Shown: one piece after another, positions 1 through 14,421 of the stretch
How the letters are laid out: each line of letters begins with the position of its first letter
Numbering within the stretch: the first letter of the stretch is position 1
Origin: Pseudomonadota bacterium
GTDB lineage: Bacteria; Pseudomonadota; Gammaproteobacteria; Burkholderiales; Burkholderiaceae_C
NCBI GenBank assembly: GCA_021808525.1
Contig: JAKBBK010000023.1
Span: 1-39,546, forward strand
Length of the DNA: 39,546 bases
Direction: 5' to 3'
Made by a program: the position numbers and the translations under genes
Notes under the pieces: model-generated
Database searches by the model: none
What the model saw: only the letters and a program-made list of their open reading frames with translations
What the model was told of the DNA's origin: nothing

Positions 1-1229
1 GAGCCGAGCATCGCATCACGGTCGTCAACAGCGTCGACTATTTCCAGTTCGTGCCCTCGAACCCCTGGGTGGCCGTGGGCTGGCGCTCGCGCGACCAGGT
101 GGTGCTGCCCATCGCCCCGTACCTGGAGCGCAAGGGCATCGAGTTCATCGGGCGAGCGGCCGAATCCATCGACGCGGCCGCCAGCACCCTGCGGCTGCAG
201 GGCGGCGACACCCTGAGCTACGACTTCCTGATCATCACCACCGGGCCGAAGCTGGCCTTCGACGAGGTGGAGGGCGCCGGCCCGCACGGCGGCTTCACCC
301 AGTCCATCTGCACCATCGACCACGCCGAGAAGTGCTTCGAGGATTTCGAGCGTCTGTGCGCGCAGCCCGGCCCGGTGGTCATCGGTGCCATGCCCGGCGC
401 CAGCTGCTTCGGGCCCGCCTACGAGTACACGATGATCCTGGACTCCGCCCTGCGCAAGCGGCGCCTGCGCAGCAAGGTGCCCATCACCTTCGTCACCGCC
501 GAGCCCTACATCGGGCATCTGGGCCTGGACGGCGTGGGGGACTCCAAGGGCATCATGGAGCATGAGTTCCGCGACCACGACATCCGCTGGATCACCAACG
601 CCAAGACCACCAGGGTCGAGCAGGGCAAGATGTACGTGGACGAGCTCGACGCCCTGGGCAATGTGTTCAAGAAGCACGAGCTGCCCTTCCGGCACTCGAT
701 GATGCTGCCCGCCTTCAAGGGCGTCGACGCGGTGGCCAAGGTCGAGGGTCTGTGCAACCCGCGCGGCTTCGTCATCGTCGACGAGCACCAGCGCAGCCCC
801 AAGTACCCGAACATCTATTCGGCCGGCGTGTGCATCGCCATTCCCCCCGTGGGGCCGACCCCGGTGGCCTGCGGGGTGCCCAAGACCGGATTCATGATCG
901 AGTCGATGGTCTCGGCCATCGTGCACAACCTGGAAGAACAGCTGGCGGGGGCGCAGCCCACCCACAAGGGCACCTGGCAGGCCATCTGCCTGGCCGATTT
1001 CGGCACCACCGGCGCGGCCTTCGCGGCGATTCCCCAGATCCCCCCGCGCGACGTCAACTGGTTCGGCTCCGGCAAGTGGGTGCACCTGGCCAAGATCGCC
1101 TTCGAGAAGTATTTCATGCGCAAGATGCGCACCGGCAACTCCGAGCCGATCTACGAGAAATACGTGATGAAGCTCATCGGCTTCAAGCGCCTGCAGGATC
1201 GCGTGCTGCACCCCGGGCATTCGAGCTGA
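1..1229 (+). CDS. sqr: Sulfide:quinone oxidoreductase (5' truncated)
   Basis: The reading frame is open from base 3 with no start in the window, so the N-terminal FAD-binding GxGxxG part is missing. The visible part closely follows the Acidithiobacillus ferrooxidans type I sulfide:quinone oxidoreductase, a membrane-associated flavoprotein that oxidises sulfide and reduces quinone. All three redox cysteines of that family are visible: SICTIDHA (codon at 309), GASCFGPAYEY (405) and AICLADFG (987). The family stretches EPYIGHLG, GDSKGIM, VDEHQRS and KTGFMIESMV and the C-terminal amphipathic tail (FEKYFMRKM, EPIYEKYVMK) are also present. The gene ends at a strong hairpin and converges on ppnP. 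The three cysteines make sulfide, rather than a generic NADH dehydrogenase substrate, the likely electron donor. Confidence 0.93.
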   Translation, partial: AEHRITVVNSVDYFQFVPSNPWVAVGWRSRDQVVLPIAPYLERKGIEFIGRAAESIDAAASTLRLQGGDTLSYDFLIITTGPKLAFDEVEGAGPHGGFTQSICTIDHAEKCFEDFERLCAQPGPVVIGAMPGASCFGPAYEYTMILDSALRKRRLRSKVPITFVTAEPYIGHLGLDGVGDSKGIMEHEFRDHDIRWITNAKTTRVEQGKMYVDELDALGNVFKKHELPFRHSMMLPAFKGVDAVAKVEGLCNPRGFVIVDEHQRSPKYPNIYSAGVCIAIPPVGPTPVACGVPKTGFMIESMVSAIVHNLEEQLAGAQPTHKGTWQAICLADFGTTGAAFAAIPQIPPRDVNWFGSGKWVHLAKIAFEKYFMRKMRTGNSEPIYEKYVMKLIGFKRLQDRVLHPGHSS

Positions 1230-1246
1230 GCCGCGCCGCAAGCGCG

Positions 1247-1286
1247 AAGGGCCGCCGGCGGGAAGCATGTCCCGCCGGCGGCCCTT
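1247..1286. terminator. Strong hairpin between convergent sqr and ppnP
   Basis: A perfect 17-bp stem (1247-1263 with 1270-1286) closes on a 6-nt loop. It lies 17 bases after the sqr stop and 36 bases before the end of ppnP. Only a weak pyrimidine-rich run follows on the plus strand (CCTTCCTTCGTTCC), so it is a GC-rich hairpin without a proper T tract. It probably serves both converging transcripts. Confidence 0.7.
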
Positions 1287-1322
1287 CCTTCGTTCCGGGC
1301 TGCCGAGCAGCTCGCTGGCGCC

Positions 1323-1639
1323 TCAGCCGAAATGGCACACGTAGTGGTAGGCCTCGTCGCCGGTGCGGATCTCGAAACGCGCGTTGCCCGGAACCGAGAA
1401 CTCCTCGCCCTCGGCGCTGCGCTTCCATTCCTGGCTGCCCTGCATGCGCCATTCGCACCAGCCGCCCGCACCCTGCATCACCTCGGGCGCGCCGGTGTTG
1501 AACAGCAGCGTGCTGCCCGGCAGGATCACGCCCACGCTCTTGCGGCTGCCGTCGTCGAGTTGCACCGTGTGGCTGACGCAGCGGCCGTCGAAGTACACGT
1601 TGGCGCGCGGCACCACCGCGCCACGCAGCGCCTGGGGGC

Positions 1640-1643
<4 letters not shown>
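1323..1643 (-). CDS. ppnP: Pyrimidine/purine nucleoside phosphorylase PpnP
   Basis: This 106-aa single-domain cupin matches the PpnP (DUF1255, formerly YaiE) family, which phosphorolyses a broad range of nucleosides to free base and ribose-1-phosphate. Visible family features are the N-terminal [13 protein letters not shown], the [20 protein letters not shown] core, the W-x-EW strand and the C-terminal barrel strands [11 protein letters not shown] and YHYVCHFG. The length is normal for the family. Its ATG overlaps the argG stop codon as ATGA, so it is translationally coupled to argG. The pairing of nucleoside salvage with arginine synthesis has no obvious biochemical reason and may simply reflect shared transcription. 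Confidence 0.93.
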
Positions 1644-2992
<1,349 letters not shown>

Positions 2993-3037
2993 GGTGGAGG
3001 GGCCGCGGGCCGCGGCGGTACGTGTTCGAAGCCGGGA

Positions 3038-3043
3038 ATTGTA
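3038..3043 (-). promoter_or_regulatory. Candidate -10 box for argG-ppnP
   Basis: Read on the minus strand this is TACAAT, 45 bases upstream of the argG ATG, in an otherwise GC-rich spacer. A recognisable -35 box at 16-18 bases is not evident, so the call rests on the -10 match and position alone. Confidence 0.4.
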
Positions 3044-3072
3044 GGGGAGCGCGGCAGGCCTGGCGCCGCGCA

Positions 3073-4173
<1,101 letters not shown>

Positions 4174-4210
4174 GGTGCGAGGTTCTCCGGAGTAGGGGCG
4201 GGCGGGGCGC

Positions 4211-5704
4211 TCAGGCGCCGATGCCGCCCACGCACAGGTACTTGAGTTCGAGGTACTCGTCGATGCCGTGGTGCGAGCCCTCGCGCCCCAGCCCCGACTG
4301 CTTGACCCCGCCGAAGGGCGCGACCTCGTTGGAGATCAGCCCCGTGTTCACGCCCACGATGCCGTATTCGAGGGCCTCGCCGACCCGCGTGACCCGCGCC
4401 ACGTCGCGGCTGTAGAAATAGGCGGCCAGCCCGAATTCCGTGGCGTTGGCCGCGGCGACGGCCTGCTCCTCGGTGTCGAAGGCGAACACCGGCGCGACCG
4501 GGCCGAAGGTCTCCTCGCGCGCGCACAGCATCGAGGCGTCGGCGTCGGCCAGCACCGTGGGCTCGAAGTAGCGGCCGCCGCCCTGCTCGATCACCTTGCC
4601 CCCGGTCAGCAGCCGAGCGCCGCGCGCCAGCGCGTCGTCCACGTGGCGGCGCACCTTGTCCAGGCCCTGCTGGTCGATCAGCGGGCCGATCTGCACGCCG
4701 GCGGAGGTGCCGGGGCCGACCTTGAGCTCGGCCACGCGCCGCGCCAGGCGCTCGACGAAGGCCTCGTACACCCCGCGCTGCACGTACAGGCGGTTCGCGC
4801 ACACGCAGGTCTGGCCGGCGTTGCGGTACTTGCTCTGCATCGCGCCTTCGACCGCGGCGTCGATGTCGGCGTCGTCGAACACGATGAAGGGCGCGTTGCC
4901 GCCCAGTTCCAGCGACAGCTTCTTCACCGTGGGCGCCGACTGCGCCATGAGGATGCGACCCACCTCGGTGGACCCGGTGAAGGACAGGTGGCGCACCACG
5001 TCGCTGGCGCACAGCACCTTGCCGATCTGCACCGAGCCGGCGGTGTCGCTGGTGAGCATGTTGAGCACGCCCGGCGGCATGCCCGCGCGCTGCGCCAGCT
5101 CGGCCGCGGCCAGCGCGGTCAGCGGGGTCTGCTCGGCCGGCTTGATCACCACCGGGCAGCCGGCGGCCAGCGCCGGGGCCACCTTGCGGGTGATCATGGC
5201 CAGCGGGAAGTTCCACGGCGTGATGGCCGCGCACACCCCGATGGGCTGGCGCAGCACCACCAGGCGCTTGCTGGGGTCCGGGCTGGGGATGGTCTCGCCG
5301 TAGATGCGCTTGGCCTCCTCCGCGAACCATTCCACGAAACTGGCTCCGTAGAGCACCTCGCCCTTGGCCTCGGCCAGCGGCTTGCCCTGCTCGGCGGTCA
5401 TGATCAGCGCCAGGTCGTCGGCATGCTGCAGCAGCAGGTCGAACCAGCGCCGCAGCACCGTGGCGCGCTGGCGCGCCGTCTGGCGGCGCCAGCCCTCCCA
5501 GGCCGCGGCGGCGGCCTCGATGGCGCGTTCGGCGTCAGCCGCGCCCTGGCGGGGTACCTCGGCGAGCAGCGCGCCGGTGGCCGGATCGTGCACGGCCACG
5601 CGTTCGGCGGCCTCCACCCAGTGGCCGCCGATCAGCGCCTGGGTCTTGAGCAGGGAGGGATCGCGCAGGGGCGCGAGCACGTAAGCGCTGGAAGCTTCGG
5701 GCAT
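4211..5704 (-). CDS. gabD: Succinate-semialdehyde dehydrogenase (NADP+)
   Basis: This 497-aa aldehyde dehydrogenase best resembles GabD, which oxidises succinate semialdehyde to succinate in 4-aminobutyrate breakdown. Visible are the cofactor segment [13 protein letters not shown], the FTGSTEVG Rossmann turn, the general-base glutamate in [16 protein letters not shown], the catalytic cysteine in [14 protein letters not shown], and [11 protein letters not shown]. The start at 5704 (MPEASSAYV) is chosen because it gives the normal family N-terminus. The frame stays open further upstream but with low-complexity sequence. No gabT lies nearby, so assignment to succinate semialdehyde rather than glutarate semialdehyde rests on overall resemblance. 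Confidence 0.9.
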   Translation of the reverse strand: MPEASSAYVLAPLRDPSLLKTQALIGGHWVEAAERVAVHDPATGALLAEVPRQGAADAERAIEAAAAAWEGWRRQTARQRATVLRRWFDLLLQHADDLALIMTAEQGKPLAEAKGEVLYGASFVEWFAEEAKRIYGETIPSPDPSKRLVVLRQPIGVCAAITPWNFPLAMITRKVAPALAAGCPVVIKPAEQTPLTALAAAELAQRAGMPPGVLNMLTSDTAGSVQIGKVLCASDVVRHLSFTGSTEVGRILMAQSAPTVKKLSLELGGNAPFIVFDDADIDAAVEGAMQSKYRNAGQTCVCANRLYVQRGVYEAFVERLARRVAELKVGPGTSAGVQIGPLIDQQGLDKVRRHVDDALARGARLLTGGKVIEQGGGRYFEPTVLADADASMLCAREETFGPVAPVFAFDTEEQAVAAANATEFGLAAYFYSRDVARVTRVGEALEYGIVGVNTGLISNEVAPFGGVKQSGLGREGSHHGIDEYLELKYLCVGGIGA

Positions 5705-5894
5705 GAGGGTCTCCGCGGTGTCGGTGTGTCGGGCAGGTTCTGAAAGGGCAAGGCGAGCGCCGCGCGGGCGCGAACTCCCTACTGTAATGCGCGTGGCGCG
5801 CCCGTGTGCGGGCACGCGGCGGGGCTGGCCCTTAAAATCGCGCTTTCGCTGCCGCCTGCCCGAGGCGTCGACGGCGGCCATCTCAGGTGAACCC
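5705..5894. promoter_or_regulatory. Divergent gabD/alaS promoter region
   Basis: This 190-base spacer separates the divergent gabD and alaS genes. On the plus strand TAAAAT (5833-5838), followed by CGCG, is a plausible -10 for alaS, about 60 bases before its ATG. On the minus strand a TACAGT at about 5780-5785 is a weaker candidate for gabD. No clear -35 boxes are seen. Confidence 0.4.
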
Positions 5895-8648
<2,754 letters not shown>

Positions 8649-8655
8649 GGCCGTC

Positions 8656-9879
8656 ATGACGGACGCGCCGCGATCCCCGGGCCAGGCCCAGCGCCGCGTG
8701 CTGCTGGGCATCAGCGGCGGCATCGCCGCCTACAAGGCCTGCGAGCTGGTGCGCCTGCTGGTCAAGGCCGGACACCAGGTGCAGGTGGCGATGAGCGAGG
8801 CCGCCACGCGCTTCGTCGGGCCCATCACCCTGCAGGCGCTGTGCGGGCGCGAGGTGGCGCTGGATTCCTGGCATCCCCTGCGCGCCTCCGGCATGGACCA
8901 CATCGACCTCGTGCGCGAGGCCGACGCCTTCGTCATCGCGCCCGCCAGCGCCGACCTCCTCGCCAGGGCGGCCGCCGGCATGGCCGATGACCTGCTGGCC
9001 ACGCTGCTGCTGGCGCGCGACCAGGTGCCCACGCTGCTGGCGCCGGCCATGAACCGCGCGATGTGGGCGCACCCGGCGGTGCAGCGCAATGCCGCGCAAC
9101 TGCGCCGTGACGGGCTGCGCCTGGCCGGCCCCGGCAGTGGCGCGCAGGCCTGCGGCGAGGTGGGCGACGGACGCATGCTCGAGCCCGAGCAGCTCATGTG
9201 GGAGATCGAGGCCCTGTGGCAGCCGCGGCTGCTGCGCGGACGGCGCGTGCTGCTGACCGCCGGGCCCACCTTCGAGCCCTGGGACGAGGTGCGCGGCCTG
9301 ACCAACCGCTCCAGCGGCAAGATGGGCTGGGCGCTGGCGCGGGCCGCCTGGGAGGCCGGCGCCGAGGTGGTGCTGGTGGCCGGGCCCACCGCGCTGGCGC
9401 CGCCCTACGGCGTGCGCACCCTGGTCGTGGAGACGGCCGTGCAGATGCGCGAGGCGGTGCAGGCCGAGCTGGCCGGCGCGCCCTTCGACGTGTTCATCGC
9501 CGCCGCCGCGGTGGCCGACTGGCGGCCCGAGGCCCAGCCCGGCAAGATCAAGAAACAGCCCGACGGCGCCGCTGCGCTGCCCAGCCTGCGGCTCAACCCC
9601 GACATCCTGGCCGAGGTCGCCGCCCGGGCCGATGCTCCGTTCTGCGTGGGCTTCGCCGCCGAGGCCGAGCAACTGGTGGCCCACGCCCAGGCCAAGCGCG
9701 AGCGCAAGGGCGTGCCCCTGCTGGTGGGCAACCTCGGGCCGCAGACCTTCGGGCGCGAGGACAGCGCCTGCGTGCTCATCGATGCCCAGGGCGTGCGCGA
9801 ACTGCCCCGCATGGACAAGCTCGACCTGGCCCGGCGGCTGGCCGCCGAGATCGCCTCGCGCCTGCCGGCGCGCGCCTGA
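8656..9879 (+). CDS. coaBC: Bifunctional phosphopantothenoylcysteine decarboxylase/synthetase
   Basis: Two consecutive steps of coenzyme A synthesis. The N-terminal CoaC flavoprotein half shows GGIAAYKA, the catalytic His in MDHIDL, PAMNRAMW and the catalytic Cys loop ACGEVGDGRM. The C-terminal CoaB half shows TAGPTFEPWDEVRGLTNRSSGKMG, AAAVADWRP and the KIKK lysine motif. I chose ATG 8656 because TGAGG sits five bases upstream. An in-frame ATG at 8641, overlapping the alaS stop region, would add five residues. It lies directly behind alaS and is probably co-transcribed with it. Confidence 0.95.
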   Translation: MTDAPRSPGQAQRRVLLGISGGIAAYKACELVRLLVKAGHQVQVAMSEAATRFVGPITLQALCGREVALDSWHPLRASGMDHIDLVREADAFVIAPASADLLARAAAGMADDLLATLLLARDQVPTLLAPAMNRAMWAHPAVQRNAAQLRRDGLRLAGPGSGAQACGEVGDGRMLEPEQLMWEIEALWQPRLLRGRRVLLTAGPTFEPWDEVRGLTNRSSGKMGWALARAAWEAGAEVVLVAGPTALAPPYGVRTLVVETAVQMREAVQAELAGAPFDVFIAAAAVADWRPEAQPGKIKKQPDGAAALPSLRLNPDILAEVAARADAPFCVGFAAEAEQLVAHAQAKRERKGVPLLVGNLGPQTFGREDSACVLIDAQGVRELPRMDKLDLARRLAAEIASRLPARA

Positions 9880-9924
9880 GGCGCGCCCGGTGCTTCCTTT
9901 TCCCTTGCCCTTTCGAGCCTGCCC

Positions 9925-10404
9925 TTGACCTCTCCCGCGACCGCTCCCGTCGAACTCCGGATCCTCGACCCCCGCCTGCAGCAATGGGGCCTGCCCAGCT
10001 ATCAGTCGCCGATGGCCGCCGCCGTCGACCTGCATGCCTGCATCGATGCCCCGCTGGACATCCCCGCCGGAAGCCCGGCACTGCTGGTGCCCACCGGCTT
10101 TGCCATGCACATCGCCGACCCCGGGTTGATGGCGGTGATCGCGCCCCGTTCCGGCATGGGGCACAAGCGCGGGCTCGTGCTGGGCAATTCCCTGGGGGTG
10201 ATCGACGCCGATTACACGGGCCAGGTGATGGTCAGCGTGTGGAACCGCAACCCTCCGTCGAGCCCCGCCTTGCGCATCGAGCCCGGCGAGCGCATCGCGC
10301 AGATGATGTTCGTGCCCATCGTGCGCGCCGAGTTCCGCGTCGTGTCGGCTTTTTCCAGCGACAGCCAGCGCGGCGCCGGCGGCTTCGGATCCACGGGGTC
10401 CTGA
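9925..10404 (+). CDS. dut: Deoxyuridine 5'-triphosphate nucleotidohydrolase (dUTPase)
   Basis: Hydrolyses dUTP to dUMP and pyrophosphate, keeping uracil out of DNA and feeding dTMP synthesis. At 159 aa it is a normal trimeric dUTPase. The conserved motifs appear in order: MAAAVDLHA (motif 1), APRSGMGHKRGLVLGN (2), GVIDADYTGQ (3), PGERIAQMMF (4) and the C-terminal RGAGGFGSTG (5). The start is a TTG at 9925. No ATG or GTG in frame lies at a sensible place, and the TTG gives the correct N-terminal length. The coaBC-dut order is common in proteobacteria and the spacing is 45 bases. Confidence 0.95.
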   Translation: MTSPATAPVELRILDPRLQQWGLPSYQSPMAAAVDLHACIDAPLDIPAGSPALLVPTGFAMHIADPGLMAVIAPRSGMGHKRGLVLGNSLGVIDADYTGQVMVSVWNRNPPSSPALRIEPGERIAQMMFVPIVRAEFRVVSAFSSDSQRGAGGFGSTGS

Positions 10405-10416
10405 GGCGCGCGGCCG

Positions 10417-10440
10417 CCCGCGGCCCCGTGGCGCCGCGGG
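10417..10440 (+). terminator. Possible GC hairpin after dut
   Basis: An 8-bp stem (CCCGCGGC with GCCGCGGG) and 8-nt loop lie 12 bases after the dut stop. No T tract follows, so a terminator function is uncertain in such GC-rich DNA. Confidence 0.3.
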
Positions 10441-10532
10441 CTCCGACCTTGATCTGACGCGCCCTCGCCAGGGCCGCGCCCGGGCACAATTTCCCCGGAA
10501 GGTCCGTGCCGGACGGATCTCGGGGGCGGGGC

Positions 10533-11594
10533 ATGCGGGTCGAGCTCGGACGGAGATGGTGGGCGCTGGCGGCCCTGGCCCTGGTGCTGGGCGGCTTCGC
10601 CTGGTTCTGGCTGGGGCGGTCGCCGGCGCAGGACGGGCTCGGCTCCGGCAATGGTCGCCTGGAAGCCGTGGAGCTCGAGCTGGCCACGCGCATCCCCGCC
10701 CGGCTGCTGAGCCTGCAGGTGCAGGAGGGCGAGCAGGTGCGCGCCGGCCAGGAGCTGGCCCGGCTCGACTGCGCGCCCATGCGGGCCCAGCGCGCCGAGG
10801 CGCTGGCCCAGTTGCAGCGCAGCCGCGACGCCGAGGCCACCGCGCGCAGCCAGGTCGGGCTGCGGCGCAGCGAGCGCGATGTGGCCTCCGCCCAGATCGG
10901 CCAGCGCGACGCGGAACTGCGGGCCGCGCGCAGCCGGCTGGAGCGTTCGCGCCAATTGCTGGCCGCCGGCGGCGTATCGCGGCAACAGCTCGACGACGAT
11001 CAGGCGCGCGTGGGCAGCGCCGAGGGAGCGCTGAGCGCCGCGCGCGCGCAGGCGGCCGCGGCCACCGCCGCCATCGAGGCGGCGCGCCTGCAGTCCGTGG
11101 AGGCCGGCTCCGCCGTGCAGGCCGCGCAGGCGGCGCTGGATCGCGTGGACGTGGACCTGGGCGACTGCTCCCTGCGTGCCCCGGTGGACGGGCAGGTGCA
11201 GTACGTGGTGGCGCGTCCGGGCGAGATGCTCGGCGTGGGCGCGCGGGTGATCAGCCTGCTCGACACCTCGGATCTGGGCATGTCCTTTTTCCTGCCGGAG
11301 TCCGACGCCGGCAAGGTGGCCATCGGCGACGAGGCGCGCATCGTGCCCGACGCTCTCGGCGGCCGGGCGGTGCCGGCCCGGGTTTCCTATGTCTCCGCGG
11401 TGGCCCAGTTCACCCCGAAGACCGTGGAGACCGCCAGCGAACGCCAGAAGCTGATGTTTCGCGTGCGGGCACGCGTGGACGCGGCCTGGGCCGCCGCCCA
11501 CCGGCCCGAGCTCAAGAGCGGCATGCCCGGCGTGGCCTACGTGCGACTGCGCCGCGGCATGCCCTGGCCGCCAGGGCTGCGGGTCCTTCCATGA
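10533..11594 (+). CDS. HlyD-family periplasmic adaptor (YhiI-like)
   Basis: Membrane-fusion subunit of an ABC exporter. An N-terminal membrane anchor (WWALAALALVLGGFAWFWLG) is followed by the split lipoyl domain (LEAVELELATRIPARLLSLQVQEGEQVRAGQ, then CSLRAPVDGQVQYVVARPGEMLGVG) around a long Ala/Arg/Gln-rich coiled-coil hairpin, and a C-terminal beta-barrel domain. I place the start at ATG 10533. GTG 10506 is an in-frame alternative that adds nine residues. The stop overlaps the next gene as ATGA. The order adaptor, fused ATPase/permease, permease matches the E. coli yhiI-rbbA-yhhJ arrangement. The exported substrate is unknown. Confidence 0.88.
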   Translation: MRVELGRRWWALAALALVLGGFAWFWLGRSPAQDGLGSGNGRLEAVELELATRIPARLLSLQVQEGEQVRAGQELARLDCAPMRAQRAEALAQLQRSRDAEATARSQVGLRRSERDVASAQIGQRDAELRAARSRLERSRQLLAAGGVSRQQLDDDQARVGSAEGALSAARAQAAAATAAIEAARLQSVEAGSAVQAAQAALDRVDVDLGDCSLRAPVDGQVQYVVARPGEMLGVGARVISLLDTSDLGMSFFLPESDAGKVAIGDEARIVPDALGGRAVPARVSYVSAVAQFTPKTVETASERQKLMFRVRARVDAAWAAAHRPELKSGMPGVAYVRLRRGMPWPPGLRVLP

Positions 11595-14419
11595 GCGCGC
11601 GGGCGCCCGAGCAAGCCCTGGCGAGTTTTCGCGGGGTCGGGCTGCGCTACGGTCGCCGCGAGGTCCTGGATGTCCCGGATCTGAGCTTGCCGGCCGTGGG
11701 CATGGTGGGCCTGATCGGGCCCGACGGGGTCGGCAAGTCCAGCCTGCTGGCCCTGCTGTGCGGCGCGCGCGCGCTGCAGCGCGGCGACGTGCAGGTGCTG
11801 GGGGGCAGCCTGCGCGATGCACGCCACCTGTCGCACCTGCGCCACCGCGTGGCCTACATGCCGCAGGGGCTGGGCCGCAGCCTGTACGGCGGGCTTTCCG
11901 TGGCCGAGAACCTGGAGTTCTTCGGCCGCCAGCGGGGTTTCGCACGGGCGTGGCGGGATGAACGCGCGCGGCAGTTGCTTCAGGCCACGGGCCTGGAGCC
12001 CTTCGCGCGGCGCCCGGCCGCCACGCTGTCCGGAGGCATGAAGCAGAAGCTGGCCCTGTGCTGCGCCCTGTTGCACGACCCCGACCTGCTCGTGCTCGAC
12101 GAGCCCACCACCGGTGTCGATCCACTGTCGCGGGTGCAATTCTGGGCCCTGATCCGCCGTATTCGCGAACAGCGGGCCGGCCGGGGCCCGTTGAGCGTGG
12201 TGGTGGCCACGGCCTACATGGACGAGGCGCGGGACTTCGACTGGATCGTGGCCATGAACGGCGGGCGCGTGGTGGCGCACGGCAGTCCCGAACGGCTGCT
12301 CCAGCTCAGCGCCTGCGCCGACCTGGAGCAGGCCTTCGTCGCGCTGGTGGGAGCGCAGGCCCAGGCACGGGCGCAGGCGCGGGCGATCGCCGGTCTTCCC
12401 GCGACGCCGCGCCCGGATGGCCCGCCCGTGGTGGAGGCACGGGCCCTGAGCCGGCGTTTCGGCGACTTCGTGGCCGTCGACCACATCGACCTGAGGGTGC
12501 ATCGGGGCGAGATCTTCGGCTTCATCGGATCCAACGGCTGCGGCAAGACCACGACCATGAAAATGCTCACGGGCCTGCTCGAGCCCACCGAGGGCAGCGT
12601 GCGCGTGCTGGGCCACACGCCGGACGCGCGCGACCTGGCCACGCGCAAGCGCGTGGGCTACATGACCCAGGGCTTTTCCCTGTGGCCCGAGTTGAGCGTG
12701 CGCCAGAACCTGGACCTGCACGCGCGCCTGTTCGGCCTGCCCGCGCGCCAGCGGGTCGAGGCGGTGGCGCAGGCGGCCGAGCGCTTCGAACTGCTGGACG
12801 TGATGGATCAGTTGCCGGCGCGCCTGGCGCTGGGCCAGCGTCAGCGCCTGTCCTTCGCCGTGGCCACGCTGCACGGGCCGGAATTGCTCATCCTGGACGA
12901 GCCCACCTCGGGCGTGGATCCCCTGGCGCGCCAATGGTTCTGGCTCCAGATGCAGACCCTGGCCCGGCGCGACGGCGTCACCGTGTTCGTGTCCACGCAT
13001 CGCATGAGCGAGGCGCAGCGCTGCGACAGGATCGCCTTGATGCACGCGGGCCGGGTGCTGGCCAGCGGCACGCCGCAGGAACTCACCCGGGCGCGCGGCA
13101 GCGCATCGCTGGAGCAGGCCTTCGTGCAGTGGATCGAGGCCCCGCGGACGCAGGCGGCCGGGGCGGGGCAGGTGGAGCGGCAGTCGGCGCGGCAAGCACC
13201 GGAACAGGCACCGGAGCAGGCACCGGAGCAGGATTCGGCCGCTGGCCTGCTCGGATCGCCGCGGGCCGCGCGCAGGCAGGACTCCCTGGTCCTGCGCTCG
13301 TTCACCCGCCTGTTCAGCCACAGCTGGCGCGAGACCCTGGAGCTTCTGCGCGATCCGGTACGAGCCAGCCTGGCCCTGCTGGGCAGCGTGCTGCTGCTGG
13401 TGATCATGGGCTACGGCATCAACCTGGACGTGCAGCACCTGCGCTTCGCCGTGCTCGATCGCGACGACAGTTCGATCAGCCGCGACTACGTGCGCGACTT
13501 CGCCAGTGCGCGCGAATTCACTCAGCGCGCACCCTTGCGCAGCGATGCCGACATGCGACGTCGGATGCGCGACGGGGAACTCGCGCTGGCGCTGGAGATT
13601 CCCCCCCATTTCGGGCGCGACCTGCAGCGCGGACTGGCCCCGGAAATCGGCGCCTGGGTCGATGGCTCCATGCCTGCGCGTGCCGAGACGGTCGATGGAT
13701 TCGTGCAGGCCGTGCATGCTTCCTGGCTGGCGCGGCGCGCCGCCGAGCGCGGCCCCCAGGGGGCCCCGGCCCCGCCGGCGGGCATCGAGATCCGCTATCG
13801 CTACAACCCCGACGTGAGCAGTCTGGTGGCCATGGTGCCGGCCATCATTCCCCTGCTGCTGATCATGATTCCAGCCATGCTCGCGGCGCTCAGCGTGGTG
13901 CGCGAGAAGGAGCTCGGGTCGATCCTGAACTTCTACGTCGGGCCCAGCACCCGCCTGGAGTTCCTGCTGGGCAAGCAGTTGCCCTACGTGGTGCTGGCCC
14001 TGCTCAACTCCGTGGTGCTGTGGGCCTGGGCACGCTGGGTGTTCGGCGTTCCCTTTCGTGGCAGCATGGCGGCCTTCGGGCTGGCTTCGCTGCTGTACGC
14101 GATCGACGCCACCGCGCTGGGCCTGCTGATGTCGAGTTTCCTGCGCACCCAGACCGCGGCGATTTTCGCCACCACCATCGGCACCGTGCTGCCGGCGGTG
14201 CAGTTCTCGGGTCTGCTCGACCCGACGTCGTCCCTGCAGGGGCTGGGGGCCTGGGTGGGGAGGGTGTACCCGACCACCCATTACCTGATCGTCTCGCGCG
14301 GCACCTTTTCCAAGGGCCTGGGCCTGGGGGATCTGTGGCCGCAGATGGGCGCCTTGCTGCTGGGCGCGCCGGTGCTGCTGGGGGCCTGCGTGCTGCTGCT
14401 GCGGCGCCAGGAGCGCTGA
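11591..14419 (+). CDS. RbbA-like ABC transporter: two ATPase domains fused to an ABC-2 permease
   Basis: A 942-aa fusion. ATPase domain 1 has Walker A GPDGVGKS (about residues 43-50), signature LSGGMKQ (about 146) and Walker B LLVLDEPTTGVDP. ATPase domain 2 has Walker A GSNGCGKT (about 312-319), a degenerate signature LALGQRQR in place of LSGGQ, and Walker B LLILDEPTSGVDP. A Gln/Pro/Glu-rich linker with repeated APEQ units (about 534-547) leads to an ABC-2 type membrane domain, with one helix near residue 595 and a cluster of hydrophobic helices from about 745 to the end. This domain order is that of E. coli RbbA (YhiH). Neighbouring genes point to export rather than a ribosomal role. The ATG overlaps the adaptor gene's stop. 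Confidence 0.9.
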   Translation: MSARAPEQALASFRGVGLRYGRREVLDVPDLSLPAVGMVGLIGPDGVGKSSLLALLCGARALQRGDVQVLGGSLRDARHLSHLRHRVAYMPQGLGRSLYGGLSVAENLEFFGRQRGFARAWRDERARQLLQATGLEPFARRPAATLSGGMKQKLALCCALLHDPDLLVLDEPTTGVDPLSRVQFWALIRRIREQRAGRGPLSVVVATAYMDEARDFDWIVAMNGGRVVAHGSPERLLQLSACADLEQAFVALVGAQAQARAQARAIAGLPATPRPDGPPVVEARALSRRFGDFVAVDHIDLRVHRGEIFGFIGSNGCGKTTTMKMLTGLLEPTEGSVRVLGHTPDARDLATRKRVGYMTQGFSLWPELSVRQNLDLHARLFGLPARQRVEAVAQAAERFELLDVMDQLPARLALGQRQRLSFAVATLHGPELLILDEPTSGVDPLARQWFWLQMQTLARRDGVTVFVSTHRMSEAQRCDRIALMHAGRVLASGTPQELTRARGSASLEQAFVQWIEAPRTQAAGAGQVERQSARQAPEQAPEQAPEQDSAAGLLGSPRAARRQDSLVLRSFTRLFSHSWRETLELLRDPVRASLALLGSVLLLVIMGYGINLDVQHLRFAVLDRDDSSISRDYVRDFASAREFTQRAPLRSDADMRRRMRDGELALALEIPPHFGRDLQRGLAPEIGAWVDGSMPARAETVDGFVQAVHASWLARRAAERGPQGAPAPPAGIEIRYRYNPDVSSLVAMVPAIIPLLLIMIPAMLAALSVVREKELGSILNFYVGPSTRLEFLLGKQLPYVVLALLNSVVLWAWARWVFGVPFRGSMAAFGLASLLYAIDATALGLLMSSFLRTQTAAIFATTIGTVLPAVQFSGLLDPTSSLQGLGAWVGRVYPTTHYLIVSRGTFSKGLGLGDLWPQMGALLLGAPVLLGACVLLLRRQER
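13195..13230 (+). repeat. APEQ tandem repeat in the transporter linker
   Basis: Three 12-nt units, GCACCGGAACAG followed by two copies of GCACCGGAGCAG, encode consecutive APEQ tetrapeptides between the second ATPase domain and the membrane domain of the RbbA-like protein. Confidence 0.75.
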
Positions 14420-14421
14420 AC

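Noticed and set aside
10417-10440. Hairpin after dut as a firm terminator
   Set aside because: No T tract follows, and similar GC hairpins are expected often in such DNA. Listed only with low confidence.
11537-14281. A 914-codon minus-strand open frame opposite the RbbA-like gene
   Set aside because: Same GC-driven shadow, with no recognisable fold or ribosome site.
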